Origin: Peptostreptococcaceae bacterium | GTDB lineage: Bacteria; Bacillota_A; Clostridia; Peptostreptococcales; Acidaminobacteraceae | Direction: 5' to 3' | NCBI GenBank assembly: GCA_013619035.1 | Contig: JABXKX010000432.1 | Coordinates: 1 to 22,974, forward strand | DNA: 22,974 bases | Shown here: positions 1-8,371 of the stretch, piece after piece | How the letters are laid out: the number at the start of each line of letters is the position of its first letter | Position numbering within the stretch: position 1 is the first letter of the stretch | Program-made: the position numbers and the translations under genes | The notes under the pieces: model-generated | What the model was told of the DNA's origin: nothing | Seen by the model: the letters and a program-made list of their open reading frames with translations, nothing else | The model's database searches: none

Positions 1-65
1 ATGTTTTTTCTATAGGCTTCTAGTTAAAAAACGTTTATAATTAAAAGAGTGGAAAAAGGTGGTTT

Positions 66-2201
66 ATGAAATATTTAATTCTTGCAGAAAAACCTTCAGT
101 GGCTAGAAATATTGGTGATGCTTTAAAAAATATGACAAAGCATGAAGGGTATATAGAAAACGATCATTATATCGTCACATGGGCCTTTGGTCATCTGTTG
201 TCTTTATATGATGTTAGTGATTATGATGAAACCAAAAAAAGTTGGAAGATGGAGTACTTTCCATTTATTCCTCGTATTTTTGAGTACAAGGTAAAGCCTA
301 GTCAAAAAGATAGACATAAGGTTGATTTTGGTGCAAAAAAACAACTCAATATTATTAAGTCTTTAATAAAAAGACCAGATGTATCGCAGATCATCTCAGC
401 ATGTGATTATGATAGAGAAGGTCAAATCATCGGTGATATAATCTTTAAAGTACTAAAACCGAAACAACCTGTTTTTAGACTGTTGCTCAATGAATGGACA
501 GCTGGAGCGGTTATCGATGGTCTAGAACATATCAAACCCAATACAGACTTGTTACCTCTAAGAGATGCAGGTATCAGCAGGCAATGGGCAGATTGGATTA
601 TTGGCATCAATTTAACCTCCGTAACAACACTTAAGTTTGCAAAACAATCCAAACAGATCTTAAATGTCGGTAGGGTTATTATGCCAACCTTAAAAATCAT
701 TTATGATAGAGATTTGGAGATTAGAAACTTTGTATCTGAAACTTACTTTAAGCTCGGTGGGTTGTTTTTAAAGGATTCAACTGCTTTTGAAGGCATATAC
801 TTTGAAGAAAAAATGGATCAGTTTCAAAGAAAATCATTATTAGAAGAGTTGATTCGAGATATAGAGCTTTCAACAACTGCAAAAGTCATTGAAGCAGCAA
901 CTAAACGCAAAAAAGAATATCCTCCATATTTGTTTAATCTATCTAATTTACAAGGTATGATTACCAGTAAATATCGAGGTTTTACATCTGCAAAAGTTTT
1001 ACAAATAGCGCAGTCACTTTATGAAAAAAAGTATATTACATATCCAAGAACTTCAAGTATGCATTTAGATGACACTTTAATTGATAAAACGAAGAATGTT
1101 GTTGAGTCACTTAAAAGAGGACTACCTTATGAGAAAGACATCGTATTTAATGCTTCTAAACGTGTATTTGATTCAAAAAAAGTAGAAAGTCATTCAGCGA
1201 TTATACCAACTTATTTGATTCCTAAAAACTTATCTGAAGATGAGCGGCTGGTTTATAATGCCATAAAAAACAGATTGTTGGTACAGTTTATGGCAATCGC
1301 AGAATATGATGAAACCAAATTGGTATTGGAAATTAAAGATACTGGTTTAAAGTTTCATGCGTCAGGACGTATACAAATTGAAGAAGGCTGGAAGGTTGTT
1401 GAAAATATACAAAGCAAAGACCGCATACTGCCTAAAGTTATAAAAGGTGATGTTGTTGATGTAAGAGAACTGAATATTACACATCATGAAACAAAACCGC
1501 CAAAACCACATACCGAGAAGACGTTATTAAAAGTCATGGAGACTTGTGGTAAGAAATATAAAGACAATCAATCTGAAGAAATGATCATGCAAGTCCTAAG
1601 TGGCTTTAGTATTGGAACTGCTGCAACTAGAGCAGAAATCATCAGCAAACTAAAACGTGTAGGGTATATCAAGAGCAAAGGTAAAACACTTATCACTACA
1701 GAACTTGGACAAAAGATGGTAGATGTTTTTCCTGTCAAAGCACTATTTGACTTGGAGTATACAGGGCGTTTGGAAAATCAATTGTCTGAAATTTCAAAAG
1801 GCACACTGTCTAAAAATGTGTTTTTAAGATCAATATTTGCGTTTACGGAATCCGGTGTTGAGATGATTAAAAATCATGAAGAGGTTGTACTCAAGGAAAG
1901 AGTGATACAAGAAGGTTTGGGTAAATGTCCTAATTGTGGTGGTCAAATTATTGAAACTCAGAAAAGCTTTGGCTGTAGTCAGTGGAAACAAGGCTGTAAA
2001 TATGTCATATGGAAAAATGATAAGTTTTTAAAAAGCATGAAAAAGAAACCAACCAAAACCATGGTCAAAACTCTTTTAAAACAAGATAGAGTATTGGTAA
2101 AGGGGTTGATTGGAAAGAGTGGTCAGAAATTTGATGCTTATTTAAGATATGAAAAACAAACAGATAGTGAATATTATAATTGGAAAATGGAATTTAAATA
2201 G
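66..2201 (+). CDS. topB: DNA topoisomerase III (type IA)
   Basis: Cuts and rejoins one DNA strand to relax negative supercoils and decatenate replication and recombination intermediates. The 711-residue product starts with a Toprim domain (acidic E8 in AEKPSVAR; D114 and D116 in CDYDREG). The active-site tyrosine is Y326 in the TYPRTSS motif. A C-terminal four-cysteine zinc-ribbon-like module (C621, C624, C637, C644) follows. The length fits Firmicute TopB rather than the longer TopA. The ATG has a GGTGG ribosome binding site a few bases upstream, and a possible -10 TATAAT lies at 36-41 without a good -35. The next gene starts 8 bases after the stop, so it heads a probable four-gene transcription unit. 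Identification is strong; choosing TopB over an accessory type IA paralogue is family knowledge. Confidence 0.95.
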   Translation: MKYLILAEKPSVARNIGDALKNMTKHEGYIENDHYIVTWAFGHLLSLYDVSDYDETKKSWKMEYFPFIPRIFEYKVKPSQKDRHKVDFGAKKQLNIIKSLIKRPDVSQIISACDYDREGQIIGDIIFKVLKPKQPVFRLLLNEWTAGAVIDGLEHIKPNTDLLPLRDAGISRQWADWIIGINLTSVTTLKFAKQSKQILNVGRVIMPTLKIIYDRDLEIRNFVSETYFKLGGLFLKDSTAFEGIYFEEKMDQFQRKSLLEELIRDIELSTTAKVIEAATKRKKEYPPYLFNLSNLQGMITSKYRGFTSAKVLQIAQSLYEKKYITYPRTSSMHLDDTLIDKTKNVVESLKRGLPYEKDIVFNASKRVFDSKKVESHSAIIPTYLIPKNLSEDERLVYNAIKNRLLVQFMAIAEYDETKLVLEIKDTGLKFHASGRIQIEEGWKVVENIQSKDRILPKVIKGDVVDVRELNITHHETKPPKPHTEKTLLKVMETCGKKYKDNQSEEMIMQVLSGFSIGTAATRAEIISKLKRVGYIKSKGKTLITTELGQKMVDVFPVKALFDLEYTGRLENQLSEISKGTLSKNVFLRSIFAFTESGVEMIKNHEEVVLKERVIQEGLGKCPNCGGQIIETQKSFGCSQWKQGCKYVIWKNDKFLKSMKKKPTKTMVKTLLKQDRVLVKGLIGKSGQKFDAYLRYEKQTDSEYYNWKMEFK

Positions 2202-2209
2202 GAGGGTTT

Positions 2210-3046
2210 ATGTATCTAGTAACAGCAGAATTTATAAAAGAACATCCTGAATCAATACTTATTGATTGTAGATATGATATGTCTAATCCAACCTTTGGTT
2301 ATAGTGAGTATAATAAAAACCATATAAAAGGTGCTTATTATATGGATTTAGATAAAGATATGACATCAGAACTTCAAACACATGGTGGCCGTCATCCGTT
2401 AGCTGATCTGCTAACGTTTACGGATAAACTAGGAAGCTTTGGCATTAAAAATGACAGCACGGTTGTCATTTATGATAATGGTGAACTGGCAATGGCCTCT
2501 AGACTTTGGTTCATGTGTCAGTTGATTGGTTTGAACACATACATTGTAAAAGGTGGTTATGACTGCATTAAGAATACAATAGATGTTTCAGTAGATATAC
2601 CAGAACCCAAAGTAGCGAAACTGAAGATGCATTATAATCCATCAATTGTATGTGGTAAAGATGATATGATTGAAGCGATGACAAAAGACACATCAGTAAT
2701 CGTTGATTCTAGATCAAATCCAAGGTATTTGGGACTTGAAGAACCATTTGATAAAATAGCAGGTCATATCCCAACAGCAGTTAATTACTTCTGGAAAGAT
2801 AATTTTAATGAAGGTCAAGTTAAAGAATATGGTGATATAGAAGCGATGTTTTTGGAAATGAATCATTATGATGAAATCATTGTACACTGCGGCTCTGGTA
2901 TTACTGGCTGCGTGAATATGTTTTTCTTAAATGAGATTAATATTAAGTCAAAGCTGTATGCGGGCAGTTACAGTGATTGGTTAAGTTATGACGACAACGA
3001 GGTTATTATCAAAAATAATATAAGACAGAAAGTGAAGTTTATATGA
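2210..3046 (+). CDS. Two-domain rhodanese sulfurtransferase (thiosulfate/3-mercaptopyruvate type)
   Basis: Transfers sulfane sulfur from thiosulfate or 3-mercaptopyruvate to a thiophilic acceptor in the cytoplasm. The 278 residues form two rhodanese modules. The N-terminal one (about 1-130) lacks a catalytic cysteine and has VVIYDNG at that place. The C-terminal one (about 145-275) carries the active-site loop HCGSGITG with C227. The CGSG[VI]T form is closer to 3-mercaptopyruvate sulfurtransferases than to the CRxG loops of thiosulfate enzymes, but substrate cannot be settled from sequence alone. An AGGAGG site sits just before the ATG. The stop codon TGA overlaps the ATG of the next gene (ATGA), which indicates translational coupling. 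No signal peptide is visible. Confidence 0.9.
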   Translation: MYLVTAEFIKEHPESILIDCRYDMSNPTFGYSEYNKNHIKGAYYMDLDKDMTSELQTHGGRHPLADLLTFTDKLGSFGIKNDSTVVIYDNGELAMASRLWFMCQLIGLNTYIVKGGYDCIKNTIDVSVDIPEPKVAKLKMHYNPSIVCGKDDMIEAMTKDTSVIVDSRSNPRYLGLEEPFDKIAGHIPTAVNYFWKDNFNEGQVKEYGDIEAMFLEMNHYDEIIVHCGSGITGCVNMFFLNEINIKSKLYAGSYSDWLSYDDNEVIIKNNIRQKVKFI

Positions 3047-4230
3047 AAAAATTAGGTTGGTTGATGATTCTATGTTTAGCTCTTATGAGTTGTAATACTC
3101 AAGAGGTTAATAACATTGAAAATAATACAACAGACAATATAACAAATACAACAGAAGCCAATGAATCTCTTGAAGGTACTAACGATTCAACCAATGCAAC
3201 AGAAGAAACAACAGAAGAAGCAACAGAAGAAGCAACAGAAGAAGCAACTGAAGAAGCAACTGAAGAAATAATTGAAGAAATAATTGAAGAAGTAATTGAA
3301 GAAGTAATTGAAGAAGTAATAGATTATACAGCTTTATATAACGAGTATAAGGTAAATGAAGTTGGACAAGTGATTGTTCTCATGTATCATAATCTTTCTG
3401 ATAAAGAGGGGAGATATGCCTCAACGCCAGACTTGTTTAGAGCGGATCTAGAAAGATTGTATAATGAAGGCTATAGAACGGTTAGTATGTCTGATTTAAT
3501 CAATAATACCATTGATATTCCAATCGGTACAACACCAGTGGTGTTTACTTTTGATGATGCTTCAAAGAGTAATTTTTATTATGAAGAAGATGGTACAGTC
3601 GGAAAAGATTCTGTGGTTGGTATTTTAGATGAATTTTATCTAACACATGAAGACTTTGGTCGAAATGCAATCTTTTATTTATATGGCACCAATCCATTTA
3701 GAGATAAAGAGCTTTTGCAGCAAAAGCTTGAGTATTTGATCGAAAATGGTTATGAAATAGGATCACATACCTTTGGGCATGATGAACTAAATAACTTGAG
3801 TGCTGAAGGAATTTCGAAAACACTGGGTCGAAATGAACAATTTATTCAATCGATTATTCCAGGTTATCAGATGAAACATTTATCATTACCATATGGTTTT
3901 AGACCAAAAGGTGACTTAGAGTCACATCTGTATAATGGGAGTTATGAAGAGATTACTTACGAAATTGTATCTGCAGTAAATGTGGGATGGAATCCAATTG
4001 CATCACCAGCAGCATCTAAATTTGATGCGACAAGTATCAATAGAATTACTTGTGGATCTGATGAAGCCGAGTTACATTATTGGTTAGATTATTTTGTAAA
4101 CAAACCAGAGAGACGTTATTACAGTGACGGTGATCCAAGTACAGTAGTTGTACCTTTAGATCAACTGGAGTCTGTTGACGATAAATATTTAGAACAAGTT
4201 ATTACATATGAAGAAAGCGGGGATGAATAA
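3043..4230 (+). CDS. Polysaccharide deacetylase (NodB-fold) lipoprotein
   Basis: Probable surface-anchored carbohydrate esterase removing N-acetyl groups from a polysaccharide. A basic start and hydrophobic stretch end in a lipobox, L14-M15-S16-C17, so C17 is the likely lipidated residue. An Asn/Thr-rich linker and a highly acidic repeat (53-92) follow, then a catalytic domain from about residue 105. NodB motifs are visible: FTFDDA (D171, D172), the metal-binding SHTFGH (H242, H246) and LPYGFRP. The fold is interrupted by a longer insertion after TFDD than in short NodB proteins, so it may belong to an extended subfamily. It overlaps both neighbours by 4 bases and 1 base. Substrate (peptidoglycan, exopolysaccharide or other glycan) is unknown. 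Confidence 0.85.
   Translation: MKKLGWLMILCLALMSCNTQEVNNIENNTTDNITNTTEANESLEGTNDSTNATEETTEEATEEATEEATEEATEEIIEEIIEEVIEEVIEEVIDYTALYNEYKVNEVGQVIVLMYHNLSDKEGRYASTPDLFRADLERLYNEGYRTVSMSDLINNTIDIPIGTTPVVFTFDDASKSNFYYEEDGTVGKDSVVGILDEFYLTHEDFGRNAIFYLYGTNPFRDKELLQQKLEYLIENGYEIGSHTFGHDELNNLSAEGISKTLGRNEQFIQSIIPGYQMKHLSLPYGFRPKGDLESHLYNGSYEEITYEIVSAVNVGWNPIASPAASKFDATSINRITCGSDEAELHYWLDYFVNKPERRYYSDGDPSTVVVPLDQLESVDDKYLEQVITYEESGDE
3199..3318 (+). repeat. Ten tandem 12-nt units inside the deacetylase lipoprotein gene
   Basis: The stretch encodes ten four-residue units of the form [T/I]-E-E-x (residues 53-92). TEEA-type units come first, then IEEI and IEEV units. At DNA level the unit is roughly ACAGAAGAAGCA drifting to ATTGAAGAAGTA. 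Any gain or loss of a unit keeps the reading frame. The encoded segment is strongly acidic, lies between the lipid anchor and the catalytic domain, and probably forms a spacer or charged helix. Confidence 0.95.
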
Positions 4231-5924
4231 TGAAGTTTAAAGATTATCAGTATACAAGACCTGATATGGATCAGGCAAAAGTAACATTTGAAGCTTTAAT
4301 TAAAGAATTTAAGGACGCAAAATCATTTGAAGAACAAGATGTAGCAATGACAAAAATAAATGATTTTAGAAATAATCTTGAGACCATGATGGTATTAGTA
4401 AGTGTTAGACATTCTCTTGATACAACAGATGAGTTTTATGAAAAAGAAAATGACTTTATGGATGAAAACTCACCTATCTATGAAGGATGGGTTTCTAACT
4501 ACTATGAAGCATTGGTCGTATCACCATTTAGAGCTGAATTAGAAGCAAAATGGGGTAAACATATCTTTACAATTGCTGAATTAACACTTAAGACTTTTAA
4601 ACCTGAAATCATCGAGTTGATGCAGACAGAAAACAAATTAGGCAGTGAATACATGAAATTAAGAGCCAGTGCTAAAATCATGTTTGACGGTGAAGAAAAG
4701 AATTTATCTCAGATGACACCTTATACGGAGTCAAAAGATAGAGATGTTAGATTGGCTGCACAAAAAGCGATAACTGGTTTCTTCGAAGAAAACGAAGCAG
4801 AATTTGATAGAATTTATGATGAGCAAGTAAAAGTACGTCATGAAATCGCTTTAAAATTAGGATTCGAGAACTTTGTTGATTTAGGTTATGCAAGATTAAC
4901 ACGTTCTGATTATAACTCTAAGAATGCTGCAAACTATAGAAAACAAGTTTACGAAAACTTAGTACCTTTAACAACTGAGTTAAGACAAAGACAAGCAAAA
5001 CGTCTAGGTGTTGACGCACTTAAATACTATGATGAGCCACTTGATTTCTTAACAGGTAATGCAACACCTAAAGGTGATCCTGAATGGATTATCAACAATG
5101 GTAAACAAATGTATAAAGAATTATCAACAGAAACAGATGAATTCTTCAGCTATATGGTTGAGCATGATTTATTAGATTTAGTTGCTAAAAAAGGTAAAGC
5201 TGGCGGTGGGTATTGTACATTTGTAAATGATTACAAATCACCATTTATCTTCTCGAACTTCAACGGGACATCTGGTGATGTTGATGTGTTAACACATGAA
5301 GCAGGACATGCTTTCCAAGTGTATTCAAGTAGAAATTACAAATTGCCTGAATATGTATGGCCAACTCTTGAAGCATGTGAAATTCACTCGATGAGTATGG
5401 AATTCTTTGCTTGGCCTTGGATGGAAAACTTCTTTAAAGAAGATGTAGAGAAGTATAAATTTACACATTTAAGTGGTGCACTTTTATTTATCCCTTATGG
5501 CGTAACTGTAGATGAGTTCCAGCATTTTGTGTATGAGAATCCAACTGCAACACCAACTGAGAGAAAAACTAAATGGCGTGAAATTGAGAAAAAATACTTG
5601 CCTCATAGAGATTATGAAGACAATGATTTCTTAGAAAGAGGTGGCTTCTGGTTTAAACAAGGTCATATCTTCTCTAATCCATTCTATTATATAGATTATA
5701 CCTTAGCTCAAGTGAGTGCTTTTGAGTTCTGGAACAAATCTGTAGAAGATAGAGAAACTGCTTGGAGTGATTATTTAAGATTATGTCAAGCGGGTGGCTC
5801 TAAGTCATACTTAGATTTAGTATCACTAGCAAACCTTCATAATCCATTTGAAGATGGAACAATCAAAAAAATTGTTGGTCCGATTTCTGAATGGTTATCA
5901 AAAGTAGATGATTCAAAAATGTAG
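4230..5924 (+). CDS. M3-family zinc oligoendopeptidase (PepF-like)
   Basis: Cytoplasmic zinc metallopeptidase that hydrolyses short peptides. The 564-residue length and the layout fit the oligoendopeptidase F branch of family M3: a helical N-terminal lobe and a catalytic region in the second half. The zinc motif HEAGH has H356, E357 and H360. E384 in the segment CEIHSMSMEF is the likely third zinc ligand, at the spacing usual for the family. There is no signal peptide. The ATG shares its first base with the preceding stop (TAATG) and the upstream Shine-Dalgarno match is only moderate, so translation is probably coupled. It is the last gene of the topB cluster and is followed at once by a strong hairpin. 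Exact peptide specificity cannot be read from the sequence. Confidence 0.92.
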   Translation: MKFKDYQYTRPDMDQAKVTFEALIKEFKDAKSFEEQDVAMTKINDFRNNLETMMVLVSVRHSLDTTDEFYEKENDFMDENSPIYEGWVSNYYEALVVSPFRAELEAKWGKHIFTIAELTLKTFKPEIIELMQTENKLGSEYMKLRASAKIMFDGEEKNLSQMTPYTESKDRDVRLAAQKAITGFFEENEAEFDRIYDEQVKVRHEIALKLGFENFVDLGYARLTRSDYNSKNAANYRKQVYENLVPLTTELRQRQAKRLGVDALKYYDEPLDFLTGNATPKGDPEWIINNGKQMYKELSTETDEFFSYMVEHDLLDLVAKKGKAGGGYCTFVNDYKSPFIFSNFNGTSGDVDVLTHEAGHAFQVYSSRNYKLPEYVWPTLEACEIHSMSMEFFAWPWMENFFKEDVEKYKFTHLSGALLFIPYGVTVDEFQHFVYENPTATPTERKTKWREIEKKYLPHRDYEDNDFLERGGFWFKQGHIFSNPFYYIDYTLAQVSAFEFWNKSVEDRETAWSDYLRLCQAGGSKSYLDLVSLANLHNPFEDGTIKKIVGPISEWLSKVDDSKM

Positions 5925-5926
5925 AA

Positions 5927-5957
5927 AACTGGCAGCCTAGGCTGCCAGTTCTTTATT
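5927..5957. terminator. Bidirectional terminator between convergent genes
   Basis: A perfect 24-bp palindrome (5927-5950, arms AACTGGCAGCC and GGCTGCCAGTT around TA) forms a GC-rich hairpin. It is followed by TTCTTTATTTT on the + strand and by TTTTCTAC on the - strand. It starts 3 bases after the peptidase stop. Its right arm encodes the last codons and stop of the minus-strand MATE gene, so one hairpin serves both units. Confidence 0.9.
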
Positions 5958-7298
5958 TTCTAGAGTATTAATTTCTTTATGAATATGAACTGCCAATACA
6001 CCTGTTAATAATATGGTACAGAAGTCAGCAAATGCTTGAGCGTATATAACACCATTTAAATCAAATAGACTTGGTAGAATCAAAATAGCCGGGATTAAGA
6101 AAATGCCTTGTCTAGAAAGTGACAGCAGTGCTGCTTGTTTTCCTTTACCAAGTGCTTGGAATAACGTTGCGTAAATGGTTTGGAAACCAAACAAAGGGAA
6201 AAATAATACGATTGCTCTTAGAGATCTAACACCAATTCTAATGACTTCTGGATCATCACTGAAAATAGAAATGATTTGTGGCGCAAATGCCATATATATG
6301 ATGGTTGCTATTGTTGTAAATACAGTAGTCCATATCAATGATGTTTTAATTGTTTCTTTTAAGCGGTCTGTATATCCTGCACCGTAATTGTAACCTGCAA
6401 CAGGTTGGAATCCTTGAGAAAATCCAAAGATGACCATTGCTGCTAATGAAAAGACTTTTGTTGTAACACCAAGTGAAGCAATTGCTGCATCTCCAAATGG
6501 GCTTGCTGCAGTGTTTAAAAGTCCCATTGAGAAACTCATAAGAAACTGACGAATAAACGTTGGGATACCAATTTTATAAAGTTCTACATACAAACCTTTA
6601 GAGGGTTTAATATTTTTTCTTGATAAGTGTAATACACTTTTTTTTCTAACAAAGAAGGATAATAACAATATAGTTGAAACACCCTGAGATAAAACGGTTG
6701 CTAAAGCAGCACCAGAAACACCCATATCAAATACAAAGATGAAAATGGGATCAAATACAATATTCAGGATAGCACCTGTCATCAAGGCAATCATACTGTA
6801 TTTTGCACTACCTTCAGCTCTAAGTAGATTATTAAGTGTCATATTGATAATCGTAAAGATGGCTCCAAATACAAGTATTTCACCATATGCTGTTGCGTGA
6901 GGTAAAATAGTTGCTGTAGCGCCAAAAGCCTTTAAAATAGGTTGTAAAAATAATACCAATAATACCGTTACAATAGCTGCAGTGAAAACACTGGTCACAA
7001 ATGTTGTAGAAGCAACTTCGTCTGCTCGTTTCTTCTTATTTTCACCGAGTAATCTAGAAACAAAAGAAGCACTACCCATACCATACATGAGTCCAACAGC
7101 TGATAAAAGCATAAATAGAGGGTATACAACTGATACAGCACCAATGGCTTCTGTACCGAGTATTGATACAAATAAAGTATCTACTAAATTATAAATTGCA
7201 GTGACTAACATCCCTATAATTGCAGGTAATGCCAATGTTTTTAAGACCTTTGGGATTTTTTCTTCTCCCATCATTTTTGCTCGCTGTTCGCTATTCAT
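5937..7298 (-). CDS. MATE-family multidrug/cation antiporter (MepA-like)
   Basis: Integral membrane exporter, expected to expel cationic drugs or metabolites in exchange for Na+ or H+. The 453-residue product has about twelve hydrophobic segments in two halves. It opens with a MATE-typical start (LALPAIIGMLVTAIYNLVDTLFV), and a GFQPVAGYNYGA segment lies in the second half, as in MepA/DinF-type proteins. AAGGAG lies 6 bases before the ATG. The upstream tetR stop is 10 bases away, so the two are cotranscribed from the tetR promoter and the pump is likely induced when the repressor binds its ligand. The last residues (ELAA) are encoded within the shared terminator palindrome. Substrate unknown. 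Confidence 0.92.
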   Translation of the reverse strand: MNSEQRAKMMGEEKIPKVLKTLALPAIIGMLVTAIYNLVDTLFVSILGTEAIGAVSVVYPLFMLLSAVGLMYGMGSASFVSRLLGENKKKRADEVASTTFVTSVFTAAIVTVLLVLFLQPILKAFGATATILPHATAYGEILVFGAIFTIINMTLNNLLRAEGSAKYSMIALMTGAILNIVFDPIFIFVFDMGVSGAALATVLSQGVSTILLLSFFVRKKSVLHLSRKNIKPSKGLYVELYKIGIPTFIRQFLMSFSMGLLNTAASPFGDAAIASLGVTTKVFSLAAMVIFGFSQGFQPVAGYNYGAGYTDRLKETIKTSLIWTTVFTTIATIIYMAFAPQIISIFSDDPEVIRIGVRSLRAIVLFFPLFGFQTIYATLFQALGKGKQAALLSLSRQGIFLIPAILILPSLFDLNGVIYAQAFADFCTILLTGVLAVHIHKEINTLENKELAA

Positions 7299-7308
7299 GT
7301 CATTCTCC

Positions 7309-7830
7309 TTACATAATACTCATCAAGTATTCTATATTCTTTTCTTTTTCATCTTTAAATGAAGCGATTAAGTGCCCGATAGCCATAACTAAAGTCAGAG
7401 CTTTTCTATCTTCAAATCCATCAGGATTATAATCATGTATCAACTCAATCATTAAATCTTGTAACTTAGTAAAAATATGTGACATAGAATCGAGATGATC
7501 GCTGTTTTTAGAAAACAATTCTTTCCCAAGTCCTTTTCTTTCAATCATGTCATCATATAGTGTTGAGATTAATAATTGAAGACGTTCTTTAGGATCCTCG
7601 CTTTTGGCGATATGTTGTTCGATATTCTCTATTGTTAATAACCAGCTTTCTTCTAAAGAAGATAAAAACAAAGTATCTTTATTAGGATAGTAATTATACA
7701 AAGTGCCAACAGCAATACCAAGTTTAGTCGCAATGCCGCGCATACTAACTTTGTCATAACCAATGGTTTCATAAAGCTCTATGGCAGCTTGTTTTATTTG
7801 AGGTTTTAAATCTTTTATAATTTTAGGCAT
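7309..7830 (-). CDS. TetR/AcrR-family transcriptional repressor
   Basis: Dimeric ligand-responsive repressor, most likely controlling itself and the downstream MATE pump. The 173-residue protein has the N-terminal TetR helix-turn-helix at about 28-48 (VSMRGIATKLGIAVGTLYNYY), ending in the family's YNYYPNKDTLF signature. The C-terminal ligand and dimer domain is helical and divergent. The ribosome binding site is AGGAGG. Two copies of the inverted repeat ATGAAC-N3-GTTCAT flank the transcription start expected from the promoter, which strongly suggests autorepression. The effector cannot be predicted; a pump substrate is the usual case for this arrangement. Confidence 0.92.
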   Translation of the reverse strand: MPKIIKDLKPQIKQAAIELYETIGYDKVSMRGIATKLGIAVGTLYNYYPNKDTLFLSSLEESWLLTIENIEQHIAKSEDPKERLQLLISTLYDDMIERKGLGKELFSKNSDHLDSMSHIFTKLQDLMIELIHDYNPDGFEDRKALTLVMAIGHLIASFKDEKEKNIEYLMSIM

Positions 7831-7843
7831 ATCTTCCTCCTTT

Positions 7844-7858
7844 ATGAACGTTGTTCAT
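7844..7858. promoter_or_regulatory. TetR operator copy 2 (downstream of start site)
   Basis: Perfect 6-3-6 inverted repeat ATGAAC GTT GTTCAT, between the predicted tetR transcription start (near 7864) and its ribosome binding site. The arms are identical to the copy at 7877-7891, 33 bp away (about three helical turns), so the two sites lie on the same face of the helix. Confidence 0.85.
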
Positions 7859-7870
7859 TTACTAATATAG

Positions 7871-7899
7871 ATTATAATGAACATTGTTCATAAAGTCAA
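7871..7899 (-). promoter_or_regulatory. Promoter of the tetR-MATE unit
   Basis: Read on the minus strand: -35 TTGACT (7899-7894), a 17-bp spacer, and -10 TATAAT (7876-7871). This is one mismatch from the sigma-A consensus with optimal spacing, so expression should be strong when not repressed. The -35 begins one base after the T-tract of the upstream operon's terminator. Confidence 0.9.
7877..7891. promoter_or_regulatory. TetR operator copy 1 (in promoter spacer)
   Basis: Perfect inverted repeat ATGAAC ATT GTTCAT. It lies wholly inside the 17-bp spacer between the -35 and -10 elements of the minus-strand promoter, so a bound repressor would directly block RNA polymerase. Confidence 0.88.
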
Positions 7900-7900
7900 T

Positions 7901-7926
7901 AAAAAAAAAGAACTTTATAAAGTTCT
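7901..7926 (-). terminator. Terminator of the crp/fnr-ydcZ operon
   Basis: On the minus strand, the palindrome AGAACTTTATAAAGTTCT (7926-7909) is followed directly by a run of T (7908-7901). This is an intrinsic terminator although its stem is AT-rich. The stop codon of the second YdcZ-type gene overlaps the hairpin's edge. Confidence 0.82.
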
Positions 7927-8362
7927 AAGATTTTTTAGCACTTGGTGTGCTATATATAATAACAGCAAAGATAATCATCAAAGTACCGATAAGGGTTTTT
8001 ACAGAGACTATTTCGCCAAGGGTATAGTAGTCGATAACCACTGAAGCAATCGTTTGACCTATAAGGATTAAGACTGTCGATATCAAAACTTTAGTTTTTG
8101 AAAACGTGTAATTGGATAATGCAACAAATGTTGCTCCTAAAATACCACCGAGTAGAGGGTAGATGCCTATATGTGTTAAATCTACTAATTGAAAGTCACT
8201 ATTTCGTAAAAACAGTAAGATAAATAATAATGCCCCAATCGTACCAGTCACGTGATTAACTATATTACTTTTATAAATACCAACTTCTTTAGAGAGTAGC
8301 ATATTTAATGTTTTAGTGATGATGAAGATCATACCCGTTGCAACACTTAATAATAAAACCAT
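7925..8362 (-). CDS. YdcZ-type (DUF606) small DMT transporter, subunit 2
   Basis: Small integral membrane protein of 145 residues with about five hydrophobic helices (near 2-24, 35-53, 66-88, 92-114 and 120-140). The pattern of the short YdcZ group of the drug/metabolite transporter superfamily is visible in the central GGILGATFVALSNY segment and the LIGQTIASVVIDYY segment. It lies 9 bases downstream of a homologous gene and has its own AGGAGG site. Paired short DMT proteins usually work as a heteromer, so this is likely one half of a two-subunit transporter. Transport direction and substrate are unknown. It ends inside the operon terminator. Confidence 0.8.
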   Translation of the reverse strand: MVLLLSVATGMIFIITKTLNMLLSKEVGIYKSNIVNHVTGTIGALLFILLFLRNSDFQLVDLTHIGIYPLLGGILGATFVALSNYTFSKTKVLISTVLILIGQTIASVVIDYYTLGEIVSVKTLIGTLMIIFAVIIYSTPSAKKS

Positions 8363-8371
8363 AAGACCTCC

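Noticed and set aside
422..700. Minus-strand open frame inside topB
   Set aside because: Antisense shadow of a strongly conserved gene, with no start signal or recognisable product.
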